A stretch of 64,000 nucleotides of DNA from Hylemonella sp. (GCA_030680575.1 JAUXVI010000023.1:1-64000); one strand, 5' to 3'; numbered from the stretch's first letter, positions 20,141 to 30,448 are shown. Translations and numbers: made by a program. The notes: generated from the letters alone by a model not told the origin.

Positions 20141-21197
20141 CAAGTGCGCCCTGATCATGGCGGGTGGTACCGGCGGACATATCTTCCCGGGCTTGGCGGT
20201 GGCTGAAGCCTTGCGAGCCCAGGGCTGGCGTGTTCACTGGTTGGGCAATGCCAGCGGCATGGAGGCGACGCTGGTGCCGCCGCGCGGCTTTCCGTTCGAG
20301 ACGATTGACTTCTCCGGTGTGCGTGGCAAAGGCTTGACCACGCTGGCGTTGCTGCCGCTGCGATTGCTCAAGGCCTTCTGGCAGAGCATTCAGGTGCTGC
20401 GCCGCGTGAAGCCCGATGTGGTGGTGGGGCTGGGTGGCTACATCACCTTTCCGGCCGGCATGATGAGCGTGCTGCTGGGCAAACCGCTGGTGCTGCATGA
20501 GCAGAATTCGGTGGCGGGCATGGCCAACAAGGTGCTGGCTGGCGTGGCAGATCGCGTCTTCACCGCCTTCCCTGGTGCCATCAAGGGTGCGCAGTGGGTG
20601 GGTAACCCCTTGCGCGCGGCCTTCCTCCAGCAGCCCGACCCGGCCACGCGCCTGGTTGGCCGCACCGGTCCGCTGCGTCTGCTGGTGGTGGGTGGCAGCT
20701 TGGGGGCCAAGGCGCTCAACGACATCGTGCCGAAAGCGCTCGCACTGATTCCGGCCGAGCAGCGGCCCCAAGTGACTCACCAGAGCGGCGCCAAGCAGAT
20801 CGATGCACTGCGCGCCAATTACGCCGCCGCCGGCGTGCAGGCCGAACTGACGCCCTTCATCGACGACACGGCCCGGGCCTTTGCCGAGGCCGACCTCATC
20901 GTCTGCCGCGCCGGGGCCAGCACCGTGACCGAGATTGCCGCCATCGGCGCCGCCGCACTGTTTGTGCCTTTCCCTGCGGCCGTGGATGACCACCAGACCG
21001 CCAACGCACGGTTCCTGGTTGACCAGGGCGCGGGCCAGCTGCTGCCGCAACACGACATGACACCTGAAAGATTGGCCGAATTGCTACAAAAAACAGAGCG
21101 CCTCGCGTTGATTTCACAAGGCGTAGAGGCCAAAAAGCTTGCCAAAACCGACGCTGTCGCCCAGGTTGTGGCGGCGTGTGAGGAGTTGAGCCGATGA
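20136..21197 (+). CDS. murG: Lipid II synthase MurG (GlcNAc transferase)
   Basis: Membrane-associated glycosyltransferase converting lipid I to lipid II on the cytoplasmic face. The protein is 353 aa from ATG 20136, with GGAGG at 20125-20129. Hallmarks: [40 protein letters not shown], and the C-terminal donor-binding [14 protein letters not shown] and [14 protein letters not shown]. The C-terminal residues encoded at 21081-21140 seem derived from a dispersed repeat. It overlaps murC by 4 bp. Confidence 0.96.
   Translation: MSKCALIMAGGTGGHIFPGLAVAEALRAQGWRVHWLGNASGMEATLVPPRGFPFETIDFSGVRGKGLTTLALLPLRLLKAFWQSIQVLRRVKPDVVVGLGGYITFPAGMMSVLLGKPLVLHEQNSVAGMANKVLAGVADRVFTAFPGAIKGAQWVGNPLRAAFLQQPDPATRLVGRTGPLRLLVVGGSLGAKALNDIVPKALALIPAEQRPQVTHQSGAKQIDALRANYAAAGVQAELTPFIDDTARAFAEADLIVCRAGASTVTEIAAIGAAALFVPFPAAVDDHQTANARFLVDQGAGQLLPQHDMTPERLAELLQKTERLALISQGVEAKKLAKTDAVAQVVAACEELSR
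21081..21140. repeat. Dispersed repeat apparently embedded in the murG coding region
   Basis: TTGCTACAAAAAACAGAGCG, then CCTCGCGTTGATTTCACAAG, then GCGTAGAGGCCAAAAAGC. This is AT-richer than the gene and resembles the intergenic repeats at 7631 and 2628 (GCTA...; GCGCTAGAGGCC-type end). It encodes an in-frame helix in MurG ([19 protein letters not shown]). Confidence 0.45.
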
Positions 21198-22615
21198 AGC
21201 ACGCCATCAAACACATCCATTTCATCGGGATCGGCGGCTCCGGCATGTCCGGCATTGCTGAGGTGCTGTGCAATCTCGGCTACCAGATCTCCGGCTCCGA
21301 TCTGGCCGACAGCGCCACGCTCAAGCGTCTGGCCTCGCTCGGCATCAAGACCTTTGTCGGCCATGGGCCGGCCAACATCGCCGGTGCCGACGCGGTGGTG
21401 ACGTCCACCGCCGTGCAGGGCGACAACCCCGAGGTGCTGGCGGCGCGCGAGAAGCGCATCCCGATCGTGCCGCGCGCCGTCATGCTGGCCGAGCTGATGC
21501 GCCTAAAGCAGGGCATTGCCATTGCCGGCACGCATGGCAAGACCACCACCACCAGCCTAGTGGCCAGCGTGCTGGCCGAGGCCGGGCTGGACCCGACCTT
21601 CGTCATTGGCGGGCGCCTCAACAGCGCCGGCGCCAACGCACGGCTGGGGCAGGGCGACTACATCGTGGTTGAGGCCGACGAGTCGGACGCCTCCTTCCTC
21701 AACCTGATGCCGGTGATGGCGGTGGTGACCAACATCGACGCCGATCACATGGAGACCTATGGCCACGACTTTGGCCGGCTGAAAAAGGCCTTCATCGATT
21801 TCCTGCACCGCATGCCCTTCTACGGCACCGCGATTCTGTGCACCGATGACGCAGCGATCCGTGAGATCGTGCCCGAGGTGTCCTGCCCGATCACCAGCTA
21901 CGGTTTCGACGAAGGCGCCCAGGTGCGCGCCCTGAACGTGCGCGCGGTCGATGGCCAGATGCATTTCACCGTGCAGCGCCGCAACGGCGTGGTGCTGCCA
22001 GATCTGGAGGTGGTACTCAACCTGCCAGGGCGTCACAACGTGCTCAACGCCCTGTCGGCGATTGCAGTGGCGGCCGAGCTGGATGTCCCGGACGCGGCAT
22101 TGCTCAAGGCGCTGGCCGAGTTCAAGGGGGTGGGCCGGCGTTTCCAGCGCTACGGCGAGGTGAATGCCAAGAACGGCGGCAGTTTTACGGTGATCGATGA
22201 CTACGGCCACCATCCGGTGGAGATGGCCGCCACGCTGGCGGCGGCGCGCGGTGCTTTCCCCGGGCGGCGTCTGGTGCTGGCTTTCCAGCCGCATCGCTTC
22301 ACGCGTACGCGCGACTGCTTCGAGGACTTCGTCAAGGTCATCGGCGAGGCTGACGCGGTGTTGCTGGCCGAGGTCTATGCCGCCGGCGAGACGCCCATTG
22401 TGGCGGCCGACGGCCGGGCCCTGGCGCGCGCCTTGCGTGTGACCGGCAAGGTGGAGCCGGTGTTCGTGGATGACATCGCCGCCATGCCGCAGGCCATAGC
22501 GGACAACGCGCGCGACGGCGATGTGGTGATGTGCATGGGGGCTGGCTCGATCGGTGCGGTGCCAGCCAAGGTGGTGGAGTTGCAGGGCCAGGTGGCCCAG
22601 GCGGGGAAAAAGTGA
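21194..22615 (+). CDS. murC: UDP-N-acetylmuramate:L-alanine ligase MurC
   Basis: First amino-acid ligase of peptidoglycan precursor synthesis. The protein is 473 aa. It has an N-terminal Rossmann motif [20 protein letters not shown]-binding [12 protein letters not shown] at about 110-121, [10 protein letters not shown], and [18 protein letters not shown] overlaps with murG upstream and GTGA with ddlB downstream suggest coupled translation. Confidence 0.97.
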   Translation: MKHAIKHIHFIGIGGSGMSGIAEVLCNLGYQISGSDLADSATLKRLASLGIKTFVGHGPANIAGADAVVTSTAVQGDNPEVLAAREKRIPIVPRAVMLAELMRLKQGIAIAGTHGKTTTTSLVASVLAEAGLDPTFVIGGRLNSAGANARLGQGDYIVVEADESDASFLNLMPVMAVVTNIDADHMETYGHDFGRLKKAFIDFLHRMPFYGTAILCTDDAAIREIVPEVSCPITSYGFDEGAQVRALNVRAVDGQMHFTVQRRNGVVLPDLEVVLNLPGRHNVLNALSAIAVAAELDVPDAALLKALAEFKGVGRRFQRYGEVNAKNGGSFTVIDDYGHHPVEMAATLAAARGAFPGRRLVLAFQPHRFTRTRDCFEDFVKVIGEADAVLLAEVYAAGETPIVAADGRALARALRVTGKVEPVFVDDIAAMPQAIADNARDGDVVMCMGAGSIGAVPAKVVELQGQVAQAGKK

Positions 22616-23568
22616 GCGAGGACCAAGTGAATCTGGGAAAAGTGGCGGTGCTGATGGGCGGGGCGTCTGCCGAGCGCGACATTTCAATCATGTCGGGCAG
22701 CGGTGTGCTCAAGGCTTTGCAGTCACGCGGGGTGGATGCCCATGCCTTCGATCCGGCGGAGCGGGAACTGGGTGAACTCAAGCGCGACGGTTTTGCGCGC
22801 TGCTTCATCGCGCTGCATGGCCGCTTCGGCGAAGACGGCACGGTGCAGGGCGCGCTTGAACTGCTGGGCATTCCCTACACCGGCTCGGGTGTCATGGCCT
22901 CCAGCATCGCCATCGACAAGGTCATGACCAAGCGCATCTGGCGTTCGGAAGGGTTGCCCACGCCGGCATGGGCCCGGGTCGCAAGTGCCGAGGCAGCGCG
23001 TGCGGCGTTTGCCGAGCTCGGCGCCCCCATGATCGTCAAGCCGGCGCGCGAGGGCTCCTCCATCGGCCTGACCAAGGTGATGTCGGTCGACGAATGTGAC
23101 GCCGCCTACGCGCGTGCAGCGCAGGAAGATGAGCAGGTGCTGTGTGAGCAGTTCGTCAGCGGCGACGAGGTCACGGTGCCGGTGCTCGGCACAGGTGCCC
23201 AGGCGCGTGCCTTGCCGGTGATCCGCATCGTGGCGCCCGGTGGCAACTACGACTACCAGAACAAGTACTTCACCGACGACACGCAGTACCTAGTGCCTTG
23301 CGGCCTGCCGGCCGGTGAGGAGGAGGCCATCCAGCAACTGGTGCTGAAGGCATTCACCGTGTTGGGTTGCCGCGGCTGGGCCCGTGCTGACGTGATGATC
23401 GACGCCCGCACGCGCCAGCCCTATCTGCTGGAGATCAACACAGCGCCCGGCATGACAGGCCACTCGCTGGTGCCGATGTCGGCACGTGCCGCCGGCATCA
23501 GCTATGAAGACTTGTGCGTGCGGCTGCTGCAGGCGGCCACACTCGACCATCCGCAGGAGCGTGCATGA
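22612..23568 (+). CDS. ddlB: D-alanine:D-alanine ligase
   Basis: ATP-grasp enzyme making D-Ala-D-Ala for MurF. The protein is 318 aa from GTG 22612, which overlaps the murC stop as GTGA and has GCGGGGA just upstream. A GTG at 22627 with GAGGA is an alternative that would shorten the protein by five residues. Hallmarks: [44 protein letters not shown] (in parts), [11 protein letters not shown], and [16 protein letters not shown]. It ends with an ATGA overlap with ftsQ. Confidence 0.95.
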   Translation: MSEDQVNLGKVAVLMGGASAERDISIMSGSGVLKALQSRGVDAHAFDPAERELGELKRDGFARCFIALHGRFGEDGTVQGALELLGIPYTGSGVMASSIAIDKVMTKRIWRSEGLPTPAWARVASAEAARAAFAELGAPMIVKPAREGSSIGLTKVMSVDECDAAYARAAQEDEQVLCEQFVSGDEVTVPVLGTGAQARALPVIRIVAPGGNYDYQNKYFTDDTQYLVPCGLPAGEEEAIQQLVLKAFTVLGCRGWARADVMIDARTRQPYLLEINTAPGMTGHSLVPMSARAAGISYEDLCVRLLQAATLDHPQERA

Positions 23569-24362
23569 CCCACAACCTGCCCGCCCCCCTGGACGTCAAG
23601 CTCATGAACCTGACCAGCAACCTGCTGCTGGTCGCGTTCGTGCTGCTGGCGCTGGGGGCTGCGGCAGGGTGGGCGATGGCGCATCCGCTGTTTGCCATCC
23701 GGGGCGTCACGGTGACCGGGGATGTGAACCACAACAATGCGTTGACCTTGCGTGCCAACGTGGCACCGCAGTTGCGCGGCACTTTCCTCACCATCGATCT
23801 GGTGGCGGCGCGGCACGCGTTCGAGGCCATGCCCTGGGTGCGCCAAGCGGTGGTGCGGCGCGAATTTCCGAACCGGCTCAAGGTCATCCTGCAAGAGCAC
23901 CAAGCCGTGGGTTACTGGGGCACGGAGAGCGATTCGACGCTGGTCAACAGCTTTGGCGAAGTATTCGAGGCCAACGTGGATGAGGTTGAACAGGACGAAT
24001 TGCCGCGCCTGGACGGCCCGCAAGGCCAGTCAGCTCAGGCGCTGGCCATGTACCGCGCCTTGCAGCCCTTGTTTGAAAAGGTGGATCTCTCGATCGAGGA
24101 GCTGGATCTCACCGGGCGTGGCAGCTGGCGCGCCAAGCTCGATACCGGGGCGCAGATCGAACTGGGTCGTGGCACGGAAGAAGAAGTGGTGGCGCGGACG
24201 CAGCGCTTCCTGGGGACCATGACGCAGGTGACCTCGCGTTATGGCCGCACGGTCACGTCGCTGGAGTCGGCGGATCTGAGGCATCAGGAAGGGTATGCCA
24301 TCCGGCTGCGCGGTGTCAGCACCGTGCTGCCGGAGGCACAGAAGGCTCAGAAAAATCAGTGA
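23565..24362 (+). CDS. ftsQ: Cell division protein FtsQ
   Basis: Bitopic divisome scaffold of the FtsQLB complex. The protein is 265 aa. The cytoplasmic tail is about 20 residues. A membrane segment lies at about 19-42 ([20 protein letters not shown]). A POTRA domain follows ([20 protein letters not shown]), then the FtsQ domain with [18 protein letters not shown]. The start 23565 overlaps the ddlB stop; longer in-frame starts inside ddlB are rejected. A 51-bp gap separates it from ftsA. Confidence 0.94.
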   Translation: MTHNLPAPLDVKLMNLTSNLLLVAFVLLALGAAAGWAMAHPLFAIRGVTVTGDVNHNNALTLRANVAPQLRGTFLTIDLVAARHAFEAMPWVRQAVVRREFPNRLKVILQEHQAVGYWGTESDSTLVNSFGEVFEANVDEVEQDELPRLDGPQGQSAQALAMYRALQPLFEKVDLSIEELDLTGRGSWRAKLDTGAQIELGRGTEEEVVARTQRFLGTMTQVTSRYGRTVTSLESADLRHQEGYAIRLRGVSTVLPEAQKAQKNQ

Positions 24363-24413
24363 ACTGACAGACCGAGAAAACGTAGAGAGAAACAAAGACA
24401 CACAGGACCGCAT

Positions 24414-25643
24414 ATGGCAAAAGAGTACAAAGACCTGGTTGTCGGGCTCGACATCGGCACCGCCAAGGTGATGGCGGTGGTGGCCGAGGTGATGCCCAAT
24501 GGCGAGCTCAAGCTGGCCGGCTTGGGCATTGCGCCGAGCAACGGCCTCAAGCGTGGCGTGGTGGTCAACATCGACGCCACGGTGCAGAGCATCCAGCAGG
24601 CGCTGAAAGAGGCCGAGCTGATGGCCGACTGCAAGATCACGCGTGTCTACACCGGCATCACCGGTAGCCACATCCGCGGCATCAACTCCAGCGGCATGGT
24701 GGCGGTGAAAGACCGCGAAGTGACGGCGGCCGACGTGGCGCGTGTGGTGGAAACCGCCAAGGCGATCAACATCTCGACCGACCAGCGCCTGCTGCTGGTG
24801 GAGCCGCAGGAGTTCATCATCGACGGCCAGGATGTGCGCGAGCCGATCGGCATGAGTGGCATCCGGCTGGAAGCCAAGGTGCACATCGTCACCGGCGCCC
24901 AGAGCGCGGCGGAAAACATCATCAAGTGCGTGCGTCGCTGCGGCCTGGAAGTGGAGCAGCTGATGCTCAACCCGCTGGCCTCCAGCCTGTCGGTGCTGAC
25001 CGAGGACGAGAAGGAGCTGGGCGTGGCCTGCGTCGACATCGGCGCCGGCACGACCGATGTGGCGATCTTCACCTACGGCGCCATCCGCCACACGGCGGTG
25101 ATCCCGATTGCCGGCGATCTCATCACCAGCGACATTGCCATGGCGCTGCGCACGCCGACCAAGGACGCCGAGGACATCAAGGTGGAAAGCGGCTTTGCCA
25201 AGCAGCTGCTGGCCGATCCCGAGACCCAGGTGGAGGTGCCGGGCCTGGGTGACCGCGGCCCGCGCATGCTCGGCCGCCAGGCGCTGGCCGGCGTGATCGA
25301 GCCGCGCATTGAAGAGATCTTTTCGCTGGTGCACCAGGTGCTGCGCGAGTCCGGCTGCGAGGAGGTCTTGTCCTCCGGCATCGTGCTGACCGGCGGCAGC
25401 TCCATCATGCCGGGCATGGTCGAGTTGGGCGAAGACATCTTCCTCAAGCCGGTGCGCCGCGGCGTGCCGAAATACGCCAGCGCCCTGGCTGACATGGTGG
25501 CCCAGCCGCGTGCGGCCACTGTCATGGGGCTGCTCGAAGAGGCCCGTCTGGCGCGCATGCGCGGCTTCAAGGTGGCGCAGAAAAATGGGTCCATGAAAAC
25601 GGCAGTGGGCCGCGTCAAGGACTGGTTCATCGGGAACTTCTGA
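24414..25643 (+). CDS. ftsA: Cell division protein FtsA
   Basis: Actin-like ATPase that tethers FtsZ filaments to the membrane. The protein is 409 aa. Hallmarks: VVGLDIGTAKVMAVVAEV (phosphate 1), the 1C subdomain, VDIGAGTTDVAIFTYGAI (phosphate 2), GIVLTGGSSIMPGM (adenosine). A C-terminal amphipathic tail (VGRVKDWFIGNF) fits the membrane-targeting helix. Confidence 0.97.
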   Translation: MAKEYKDLVVGLDIGTAKVMAVVAEVMPNGELKLAGLGIAPSNGLKRGVVVNIDATVQSIQQALKEAELMADCKITRVYTGITGSHIRGINSSGMVAVKDREVTAADVARVVETAKAINISTDQRLLLVEPQEFIIDGQDVREPIGMSGIRLEAKVHIVTGAQSAAENIIKCVRRCGLEVEQLMLNPLASSLSVLTEDEKELGVACVDIGAGTTDVAIFTYGAIRHTAVIPIAGDLITSDIAMALRTPTKDAEDIKVESGFAKQLLADPETQVEVPGLGDRGPRMLGRQALAGVIEPRIEEIFSLVHQVLRESGCEEVLSSGIVLTGGSSIMPGMVELGEDIFLKPVRRGVPKYASALADMVAQPRAATVMGLLEEARLARMRGFKVAQKNGSMKTAVGRVKDWFIGNF

Positions 25644-25775
25644 CCATGCAACACAAGATCTGGTTGGCACGCGGAAGTCCTCACCCCCGATGGCGGTGCG
25701 TCGGCCCGCCCTCATGACCCGCATACACGGCTATCGAACAGAAATCAAAGGCAACTGCATCAAGGAGAATCAAAA

Positions 25776-27041
25776 ATGAGTATCGAAATGATTGAAGAAG
25801 AAGGCTTCAACCAGGGCACCCAGATCAAGGTGATCGGTGTCGGCGGTGGTGGCGGCAATGCGGTGGAACACATGATCGCCAGCGAAGTGCAGGGCGTGGA
25901 ATTCATCTGCGCCAACACCGACGCACAGGCCCTGATGCGCAGCAGTGCGCACAAGGTGATCCAGCTTGGCAACAGCGGCCTGGGGGCTGGCAGCAAGCCC
26001 GAGAAGGGGCGTGATGCCGCCGAAGTGGCCGAGGATGACATCCGCACCGCCGTCGCGGGCGCCCACATGCTCTTCATCACCGCCGGCATGGGCGGCGGCA
26101 CCGGTACCGGTGCGGCGCCCGTGATCGCGCGTGTCGCCAAGGAAATGGGCATTCTCACCGTCGGCGTGGTCACCAAGCCCTTCGACTGGGAAGGTGGTCG
26201 TCGCATGACCAATGCCGACAGCGGTCTGGCCGAGCTGGAAGCCAATGTGGACTCGCTCATCGTTGTGCTCAACGAGAAACTGCTCGAAGTGCTGGGCGAT
26301 GACGTGACGCAGGACGAGGCCTTTGCCCATGCCAACGACGTGTTGAAGAACGCCGTGGGCGGCATTGCCGAAATCATCAATGTGCCGGGCCATGTGAACG
26401 TCGACTTCGAAGATGTGCGCACCGTCATGGGCGAGCCCGGCAAGGCCATGATGGGTACGGCGGTGGCCAGCGGTCCGGACCGCGCGCGTATCGCTGCCGA
26501 GCAGGCCGTGGCCTGCCCGCTGCTCGAGGGCATCGACCTTTCCGGCGCGCGTGGCGTGCTGGTGCTGATCACCGCGGCCAAGGGCAGCCTCAAGCTGTCC
26601 GAGTCCAAGCTGGCGATGAACACCATTCGTGCCTACGCTTCGCCGGATGCCCATGTGATCTACGGTACCGCCTATGACGACGAACTCGGTGATGACATCC
26701 GTGTCACTGTGGTGGCCACCGGCCTGTCGCGCCAGGGCATGCGCCGTACCGCGCCGCCGCTGCAGGTGTTGCGCACCGGTACCGACAACGTGCCGTTCCA
26801 GGTGCCTACGCTCAGCACGCCGATGGGTGGCGCCACGACCGGTGGCACGGCTGGCGGCATGATCACACCCGGCATGGCCCCGGCCACTGCTGGCGCACCG
26901 CAGCCGGACTACCAGACCATGGCCACCCCCAGCGTCTGGCGTACCAATCGCACTCAGGCTGCGGCCAAGGTCGATGCGCTGTCCTCCGGCGGCATGGACG
27001 ATTTCGAGATCCCGGCGTTTCTTCGCAAACAAGCCGACTGA
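25776..27041 (+). CDS. ftsZ: Cell division GTPase FtsZ
   Basis: Tubulin homologue that forms the Z ring. The protein is 421 aa. The GTP-binding signature GGGTGTGAAP is at about 106-115, and the T7 loop region has NVDFEDVRTVMG. A Gly/Thr/Ala-rich linker covers about 345-400. The conserved C-terminal peptide DDFEIPAFLRKQAD binds FtsA/ZipA-type partners. It has a strong ribosome site (AAGGAG at 25764-25769). The 132-bp gap before it may hold its own promoter; none could be assigned firmly. Confidence 0.98.
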   Translation: MSIEMIEEEGFNQGTQIKVIGVGGGGGNAVEHMIASEVQGVEFICANTDAQALMRSSAHKVIQLGNSGLGAGSKPEKGRDAAEVAEDDIRTAVAGAHMLFITAGMGGGTGTGAAPVIARVAKEMGILTVGVVTKPFDWEGGRRMTNADSGLAELEANVDSLIVVLNEKLLEVLGDDVTQDEAFAHANDVLKNAVGGIAEIINVPGHVNVDFEDVRTVMGEPGKAMMGTAVASGPDRARIAAEQAVACPLLEGIDLSGARGVLVLITAAKGSLKLSESKLAMNTIRAYASPDAHVIYGTAYDDELGDDIRVTVVATGLSRQGMRRTAPPLQVLRTGTDNVPFQVPTLSTPMGGATTGGTAGGMITPGMAPATAGAPQPDYQTMATPSVWRTNRTQAAAKVDALSSGGMDDFEIPAFLRKQAD

Positions 27042-27056
27042 TCTTGTGGTCTGAGC

Positions 27057-27101
27057 CTGGCCCTCTTGCCCCTATGGGTGGCAAGGGGGCCAGCCTGTTT
27101 T
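27057..27101 (+). terminator. Hairpin terminator after ftsZ
   Basis: A 14-bp GC-rich stem (27057-27070 with 27080-27093, one G-T pair) and a 9-nt loop, followed by CCTGTTTT. It lies 16 bp after the ftsZ stop. The T tract is short, so termination before lpxC may be partial. Confidence 0.6.
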
Positions 27102-27136
27102 CGGCAGGAAAATGCCGCCAACCGTAAAATCAAACC

Positions 27137-28060
27137 GTGCTTCAGCAAAGAACCCTCAAATCCCTCACCCGCGCCGTGGGCGTAGGACTGCACAGCGGCC
27201 AGCGGGTCGAGATCACGTTGCGCCCGGCTCAGCCCGACACCGGCATCGTGTTCCGGCGCGTCGATCTGGCGCAGCCGGTCGACATTCCGGTTTCGGCGAT
27301 GGCAGTGAGCGACACGCGTCTGGCCTCCACGCTGTCCAGCGGTGGGGCCAAGGTGCACACGGTGGAGCACCTGATGTCAGCCTGCGCTGGCCTGGGCGTG
27401 GACAACCTGTATGTGGACATCACGGCCGAAGAGGTGCCTATCCTCGACGGCTCGGCGGCCTCCTTTGTCTTTCTGTTGCAAAGCGCCGGTATCGAATTGC
27501 AGAACGCGCCTCGCCGCTTCATCCGCGTTATCAAACCGGTGGAAGTGCGCGAAGGCCAGGGTGCCGCTGAAAAGTGGGCGCGGCTCGACCCCTACCACGG
27601 CTACAAGCTCAGTTTCGAGATCGATTTCAGCCACCCGGCGGTGGACTCCACCGGGCAGCGTGTCGAGTTCGACATGAGCACCAACTCCTATTCGCGCGAC
27701 ATCGCCCGTGCGCGCACGTTCGGCTTCACCAAGGATGTGGAGATGATGCGTGCCAACGGCCTGGCGCTGGGCGGGGGGCTCGACAACGCCATCGTGATGG
27801 ACGACTACAAGGTGCTCAATGCCGGTGGCTTGCGTTACGACGACGAGTTCGTCAAGCACAAGATCCTCGACGCCATGGGCGACCTCTACATTCTGGGCAA
27901 GCCGCTGCTGGCAGCCTACAGTGCCTTCCGCTCTGGCCATGCGATGAACAACAAGTTGCTGCGCGAATTGCTGCTGCGAACCGATGCCTGGGAAACCGTG
28001 ACCTTCCCCGACGAAAAGCTGGCTCCCAAGGGCTTTGCCCAGTTGGCGCGCGCCTGGTGA
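27137..28060 (+). CDS. lpxC: UDP-3-O-acyl-N-acetylglucosamine deacetylase LpxC
   Basis: Zinc deacetylase catalysing the committed step of lipid A synthesis. The protein is 307 aa from GTG 27137. The start reads [20 protein letters not shown], as in the family. The zinc ligands fit H78 (EHLMSA), H241 and D245 ([10 protein letters not shown]), with a later GHAMNNKLL histidine. It is the last gene of the dcw block, 95 bp after ftsZ. Confidence 0.97.
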   Translation: MLQQRTLKSLTRAVGVGLHSGQRVEITLRPAQPDTGIVFRRVDLAQPVDIPVSAMAVSDTRLASTLSSGGAKVHTVEHLMSACAGLGVDNLYVDITAEEVPILDGSAASFVFLLQSAGIELQNAPRRFIRVIKPVEVREGQGAAEKWARLDPYHGYKLSFEIDFSHPAVDSTGQRVEFDMSTNSYSRDIARARTFGFTKDVEMMRANGLALGGGLDNAIVMDDYKVLNAGGLRYDDEFVKHKILDAMGDLYILGKPLLAAYSAFRSGHAMNNKLLRELLLRTDAWETVTFPDEKLAPKGFAQLARAW

Positions 28061-28062
28061 CA

Positions 28063-28140
28063 TGGCCCCCACGCTTCGCCGTTGCACGGGTCGCTGCCCC
28101 CCAAGGGGGCTAACTCGCCTTGGGGCGGCCCGGCGGCGAG
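28063..28140. repeat. GC-rich palindromic intergenic repeat after lpxC
   Basis: Contains CCCCCACGCTTCGCCGTTGC, GCTGCCCCCCAAGGGGGC and CCTTGGGGCGGCCCGGCGGC, with CCCCC/GGGGG inverted repeats. It looks like a repetitive extragenic palindrome common between genes in Acidovorax/Variovorax-type genomes; that comparison is from memory. It may act as a hairpin terminator for lpxC. Confidence 0.5.
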
Positions 28141-28161
28141 TTGTCCGCGCGAGGTAGACCT

Positions 28162-28338
28162 ATGCTGCTGTTTCGCTGGCTCATTCTGTTGCTGCTGATC
28201 GGTGCGGCGGTGTCCTTCGCCTTTTACGTCGGCACCGGCCAACCGCGTTACAAGCGCTGGGGTCTGCTCACACTCAAGTGGACATTGATCGCTGCCGGCG
28301 GTTTCTTTGCCGTGCTGATCCTGGAGCGGATCGCATAA
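28162..28338 (+). CDS. Small membrane protein, 58 aa
   Basis: Start ATG 28162 with GAGGT at 28151-28155. Two hydrophobic segments (about 3-22, LLFRWLILLLLIGAAVSFAF; about 38-55, TLIAAGGFFAVLIL) flank a short basic loop (RYKRWG). No known function. I recall small two-helix proteins of this kind as conserved hypotheticals in Burkholderiales. The in-frame upstream start at 28120 lies in the intergenic repeat and is rejected. Confidence 0.75.
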   Translation: MLLFRWLILLLLIGAAVSFAFYVGTGQPRYKRWGLLTLKWTLIAAGGFFAVLILERIA

Positions 28339-28339
28339 A

Positions 28340-28385
28340 GACGTTGCCTTGCGCTTGTTTCATTGGTCTTTAGCGCGGCAACGTC
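28340..28385. terminator. Hairpin between convergent genes
   Basis: GACGTTGCC-TT-GCGC (28340-28354) pairs with GCGC-GGCAACGTC (28373-28385), giving a 13-bp stem with a 2-nt bulge and an 18-nt loop. It sits between the 58-aa gene and the histidine kinase stop, so it could end transcription from both sides. There is no clear T tract. Confidence 0.45.
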
Positions 28386-29479
28386 ACTGTCACCACCAGA
28401 CCGCCCTGCGCGGCGTTGCTCAGATGCAGTTGGCCCTGAAGACGTTGCACGATGCTGTTGGCAATCGAAAGGCCCAGGCCGACTCCGCCGCCATGGCGAT
28501 CGCGCGATCCCTCCATGCGATAGAACGGCATCAGCACCTTGTCCCGTTCGTCGTCAGGAATACCTGGGCCGTGATCCCGAATTTCAATGCAGACATGGTC
28601 TGTTGAATCCTTGTAACGGATCTCGGCACTGCCGCCATAACGCACGGCGTTGTCGACGAGGTTGTTGATGCAGCGGCGCAGTGCCGAAGCCTGGGTACGC
28701 AAGGTCGCGCAGGGCAAGGGGGGATCGGCATCGAAGATGCGCACGGGATGTCCGCTGGCCAATTGGTCGTCGGCCACGCTGTTCAGCAGCGAAACCAGGT
28801 CCAGCGATACAAAGGGTTCCGGATCTGCCACGCCGCGAAGATGGTTCAGCGTGGACGAGATCATGGCATTCATCTCCCGGATGTCACGCCAGAAGCCCCG
28901 TTGCTGCTCTTCACTGGACAGGCTCTCGACGCGCAGCGCCAGGCGGGTCAAGGGCGCCCGAAGGTCATGGGATACTGCCGCCAGGAAAAAATCGGCCTCA
29001 CCCGGCATGCGCGCAACGCTTGTAGCCGGCGGCGAGACCTCGCTGATTTTCCGGCGTGCCGATTCATTCACCCCGGCCCCCAGCAGGCGCGGACGCGGGG
29101 GGGCAAGCTCACAGGCTTTTCTGCTGCGTTGCTTCAGGCTGAACAGCAGCCAGTGGGCACAGAACCCGGCCACCGGAACCAGAACCAGAAGCCGAGCGCC
29201 CAGGTCGAGCCAGGCACCGGGATGGGAAAAAGAAGCGAACATGACGAGAGTTTCGAGGAAGGCAGGTGAGGGAAGCAGCGAATCCACCACGGCGCCTGCC
29301 CCGGCTGGTGGGGGGGCGCCGGTCCCCGATCCCGTCTCGAACAACTCCGGCCACAACTGGAACATCACGGCCAGGGCCAGGATGTGACCCGTCAGGATGG
29401 CCGTGAACAAGAGCAGCGTCAGTTGGCCAAACAGGGTGCTTGGCGTCAGCCTTCGCAGCCAGGTGCTTAGCTGCGCCAC
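28370..29479 (-). CDS. Sensor histidine kinase (EnvZ-like class)
   Basis: Membrane sensor that would phosphorylate the response regulator encoded just upstream. The protein is 369 aa. Membrane segments lie near 18-42 and 93-113, with a short Pro/Gly-rich periplasmic stretch of about 50 residues between them. The H box is AAVSHDLRAPLTRL with phospho-acceptor H171. The N box is NLVDNAVRYGG and the G boxes are RDHGPGIPDDE and GGGVGLGLSIA. No separate periplasmic sensor domain is recognisable, as in compact EnvZ-type kinases. It overlaps the regulator gene by 13 bp. The signal is unknown; the neighbouring FlgH-like operon is a candidate target. Confidence 0.9.
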   Translation of the reverse strand: MAQLSTWLRRLTPSTLFGQLTLLLFTAILTGHILALAVMFQLWPELFETGSGTGAPPPAGAGAVVDSLLPSPAFLETLVMFASFSHPGAWLDLGARLLVLVPVAGFCAHWLLFSLKQRSRKACELAPPRPRLLGAGVNESARRKISEVSPPATSVARMPGEADFFLAAVSHDLRAPLTRLALRVESLSSEEQQRGFWRDIREMNAMISSTLNHLRGVADPEPFVSLDLVSLLNSVADDQLASGHPVRIFDADPPLPCATLRTQASALRRCINNLVDNAVRYGGSAEIRYKDSTDHVCIEIRDHGPGIPDDERDKVLMPFYRMEGSRDRHGGGVGLGLSIANSIVQRLQGQLHLSNAAQGGLVVTVTLPR

Positions 29480-30207
29480 ACCATGCGCCCCTGAACCGAC
29501 TGGGCATTGAGCATGTAACCAACGCCGCGCACGGTTTTTATCATGTTGAAGCCACCCGGCGTGCGGATCAGCTTCTGGCGTAGCCGTGAGACCAGCAAAT
29601 CAATGCTGCGTTCACCTGAATCCAGGGCATGGCTGTTTTCTTGTTCCATGAGCTGATCACGTTTGAGCGCACGGCGCGGCGTTTGCAGGAGAAGACAGAG
29701 CAGACGAAATTCGGCATTGGAGAGCGCCACAACCGCTCCATCAGGCGCATGCAGGCAGTGGTTCTCCCGATGCAATTCCCAGCCGTCAAAACTGATCATG
29801 TCGCTGCGCGCATGGTCTGTCGGGTGCCTTGGTGTTGTTGTGGTGCGGCGCAAGACGGACTGTATGCGCGCCACCAGTTCGCGCGGTTCGAAAGGTTTTC
29901 CCATGTAGTCATCGGCACCCGTTTCCAGGCCGACAACACGGTCATAAGGATTGGAGCGCGCGGTCAGCATGATGATCGGCAGGCGTGACCGCTTGCGCAT
30001 TTCACGCGCCAGCGCAAGACCATCGGTGCCCGGCAGCATCACATCCAGAATGATGAGATCAATCGCATGCTGGGATAACTGATGCTGCATGCTGTCCGCA
30101 TCGCCAGCGGCATAGGCTTCATAACCATACGAGACCAAATACTGAGGCAGCATCGTGGTGATCTCTTCATCGTCGTCGACGATCAAAATTTGTTTTCGTG
30201 CGGTCAT
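29467..30207 (-). CDS. OmpR/PhoB-family response regulator
   Basis: DNA-binding regulator, 246 aa from ATG 30207 (MTARKQILIVDDDEE). An in-frame TTG at 30225 would add six residues and lacks a ribosome site. The receiver domain has phospho-acceptor D55 (LIILDVMLPG), a T/S switch (IMLTARS), and K of KPFEPREL. The C-terminal winged helix shows LSNAEFRLLCLLLQTPRRAL and VSRLRQKL...GVGYML. It is followed by its kinase in an overlapping operon. Confidence 0.92.
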   Translation of the reverse strand: MTARKQILIVDDDEEITTMLPQYLVSYGYEAYAAGDADSMQHQLSQHAIDLIILDVMLPGTDGLALAREMRKRSRLPIIMLTARSNPYDRVVGLETGADDYMGKPFEPRELVARIQSVLRRTTTTPRHPTDHARSDMISFDGWELHRENHCLHAPDGAVVALSNAEFRLLCLLLQTPRRALKRDQLMEQENSHALDSGERSIDLLVSRLRQKLIRTPGGFNMIKTVRGVGYMLNAQSVQGRMVWRS

Positions 30208-30448
30208 GACATACGGATTAAACAAGAACCAGTCGAGTGACGACTCCGACTTAAACGTTGAATTGCGCGATTTTCTTCGTTCATTTCAACGCTTATGGAC
30301 TCATTCCTGCCAAGCTGGATACATAGGTGATAAATAGCGTTTACATAAGGGAAAAAGTCTTGAAATTTTCTTGTGTCGATGCGCTGAGACGACTTGCAGC
30401 GCTTGGAGGACATGCGGGGTTTCCAGGTATCGTTGGCAGCAGTTCGAA
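30208..30448. other. AT-rich intergenic region upstream of the response regulator
   Basis: 241 bp, clearly AT-richer than its neighbours. It likely holds the promoter of the two-component pair, but no convincing -35/-10 set could be fixed. An inverted repeat CGTTGAA (30256-30262)/TTCAACG (30285-30291) and the minus-strand 10-mer TTGAAATGAA (30280-30289) are candidate binding sites. No RNA gene was seen. Confidence 0.4.

Noticed and set aside
30207-30225. TTG start adding six residues to the response regulator
   Set aside because: No ribosome site and no family support; ATG 30207 gives the usual N-terminus.
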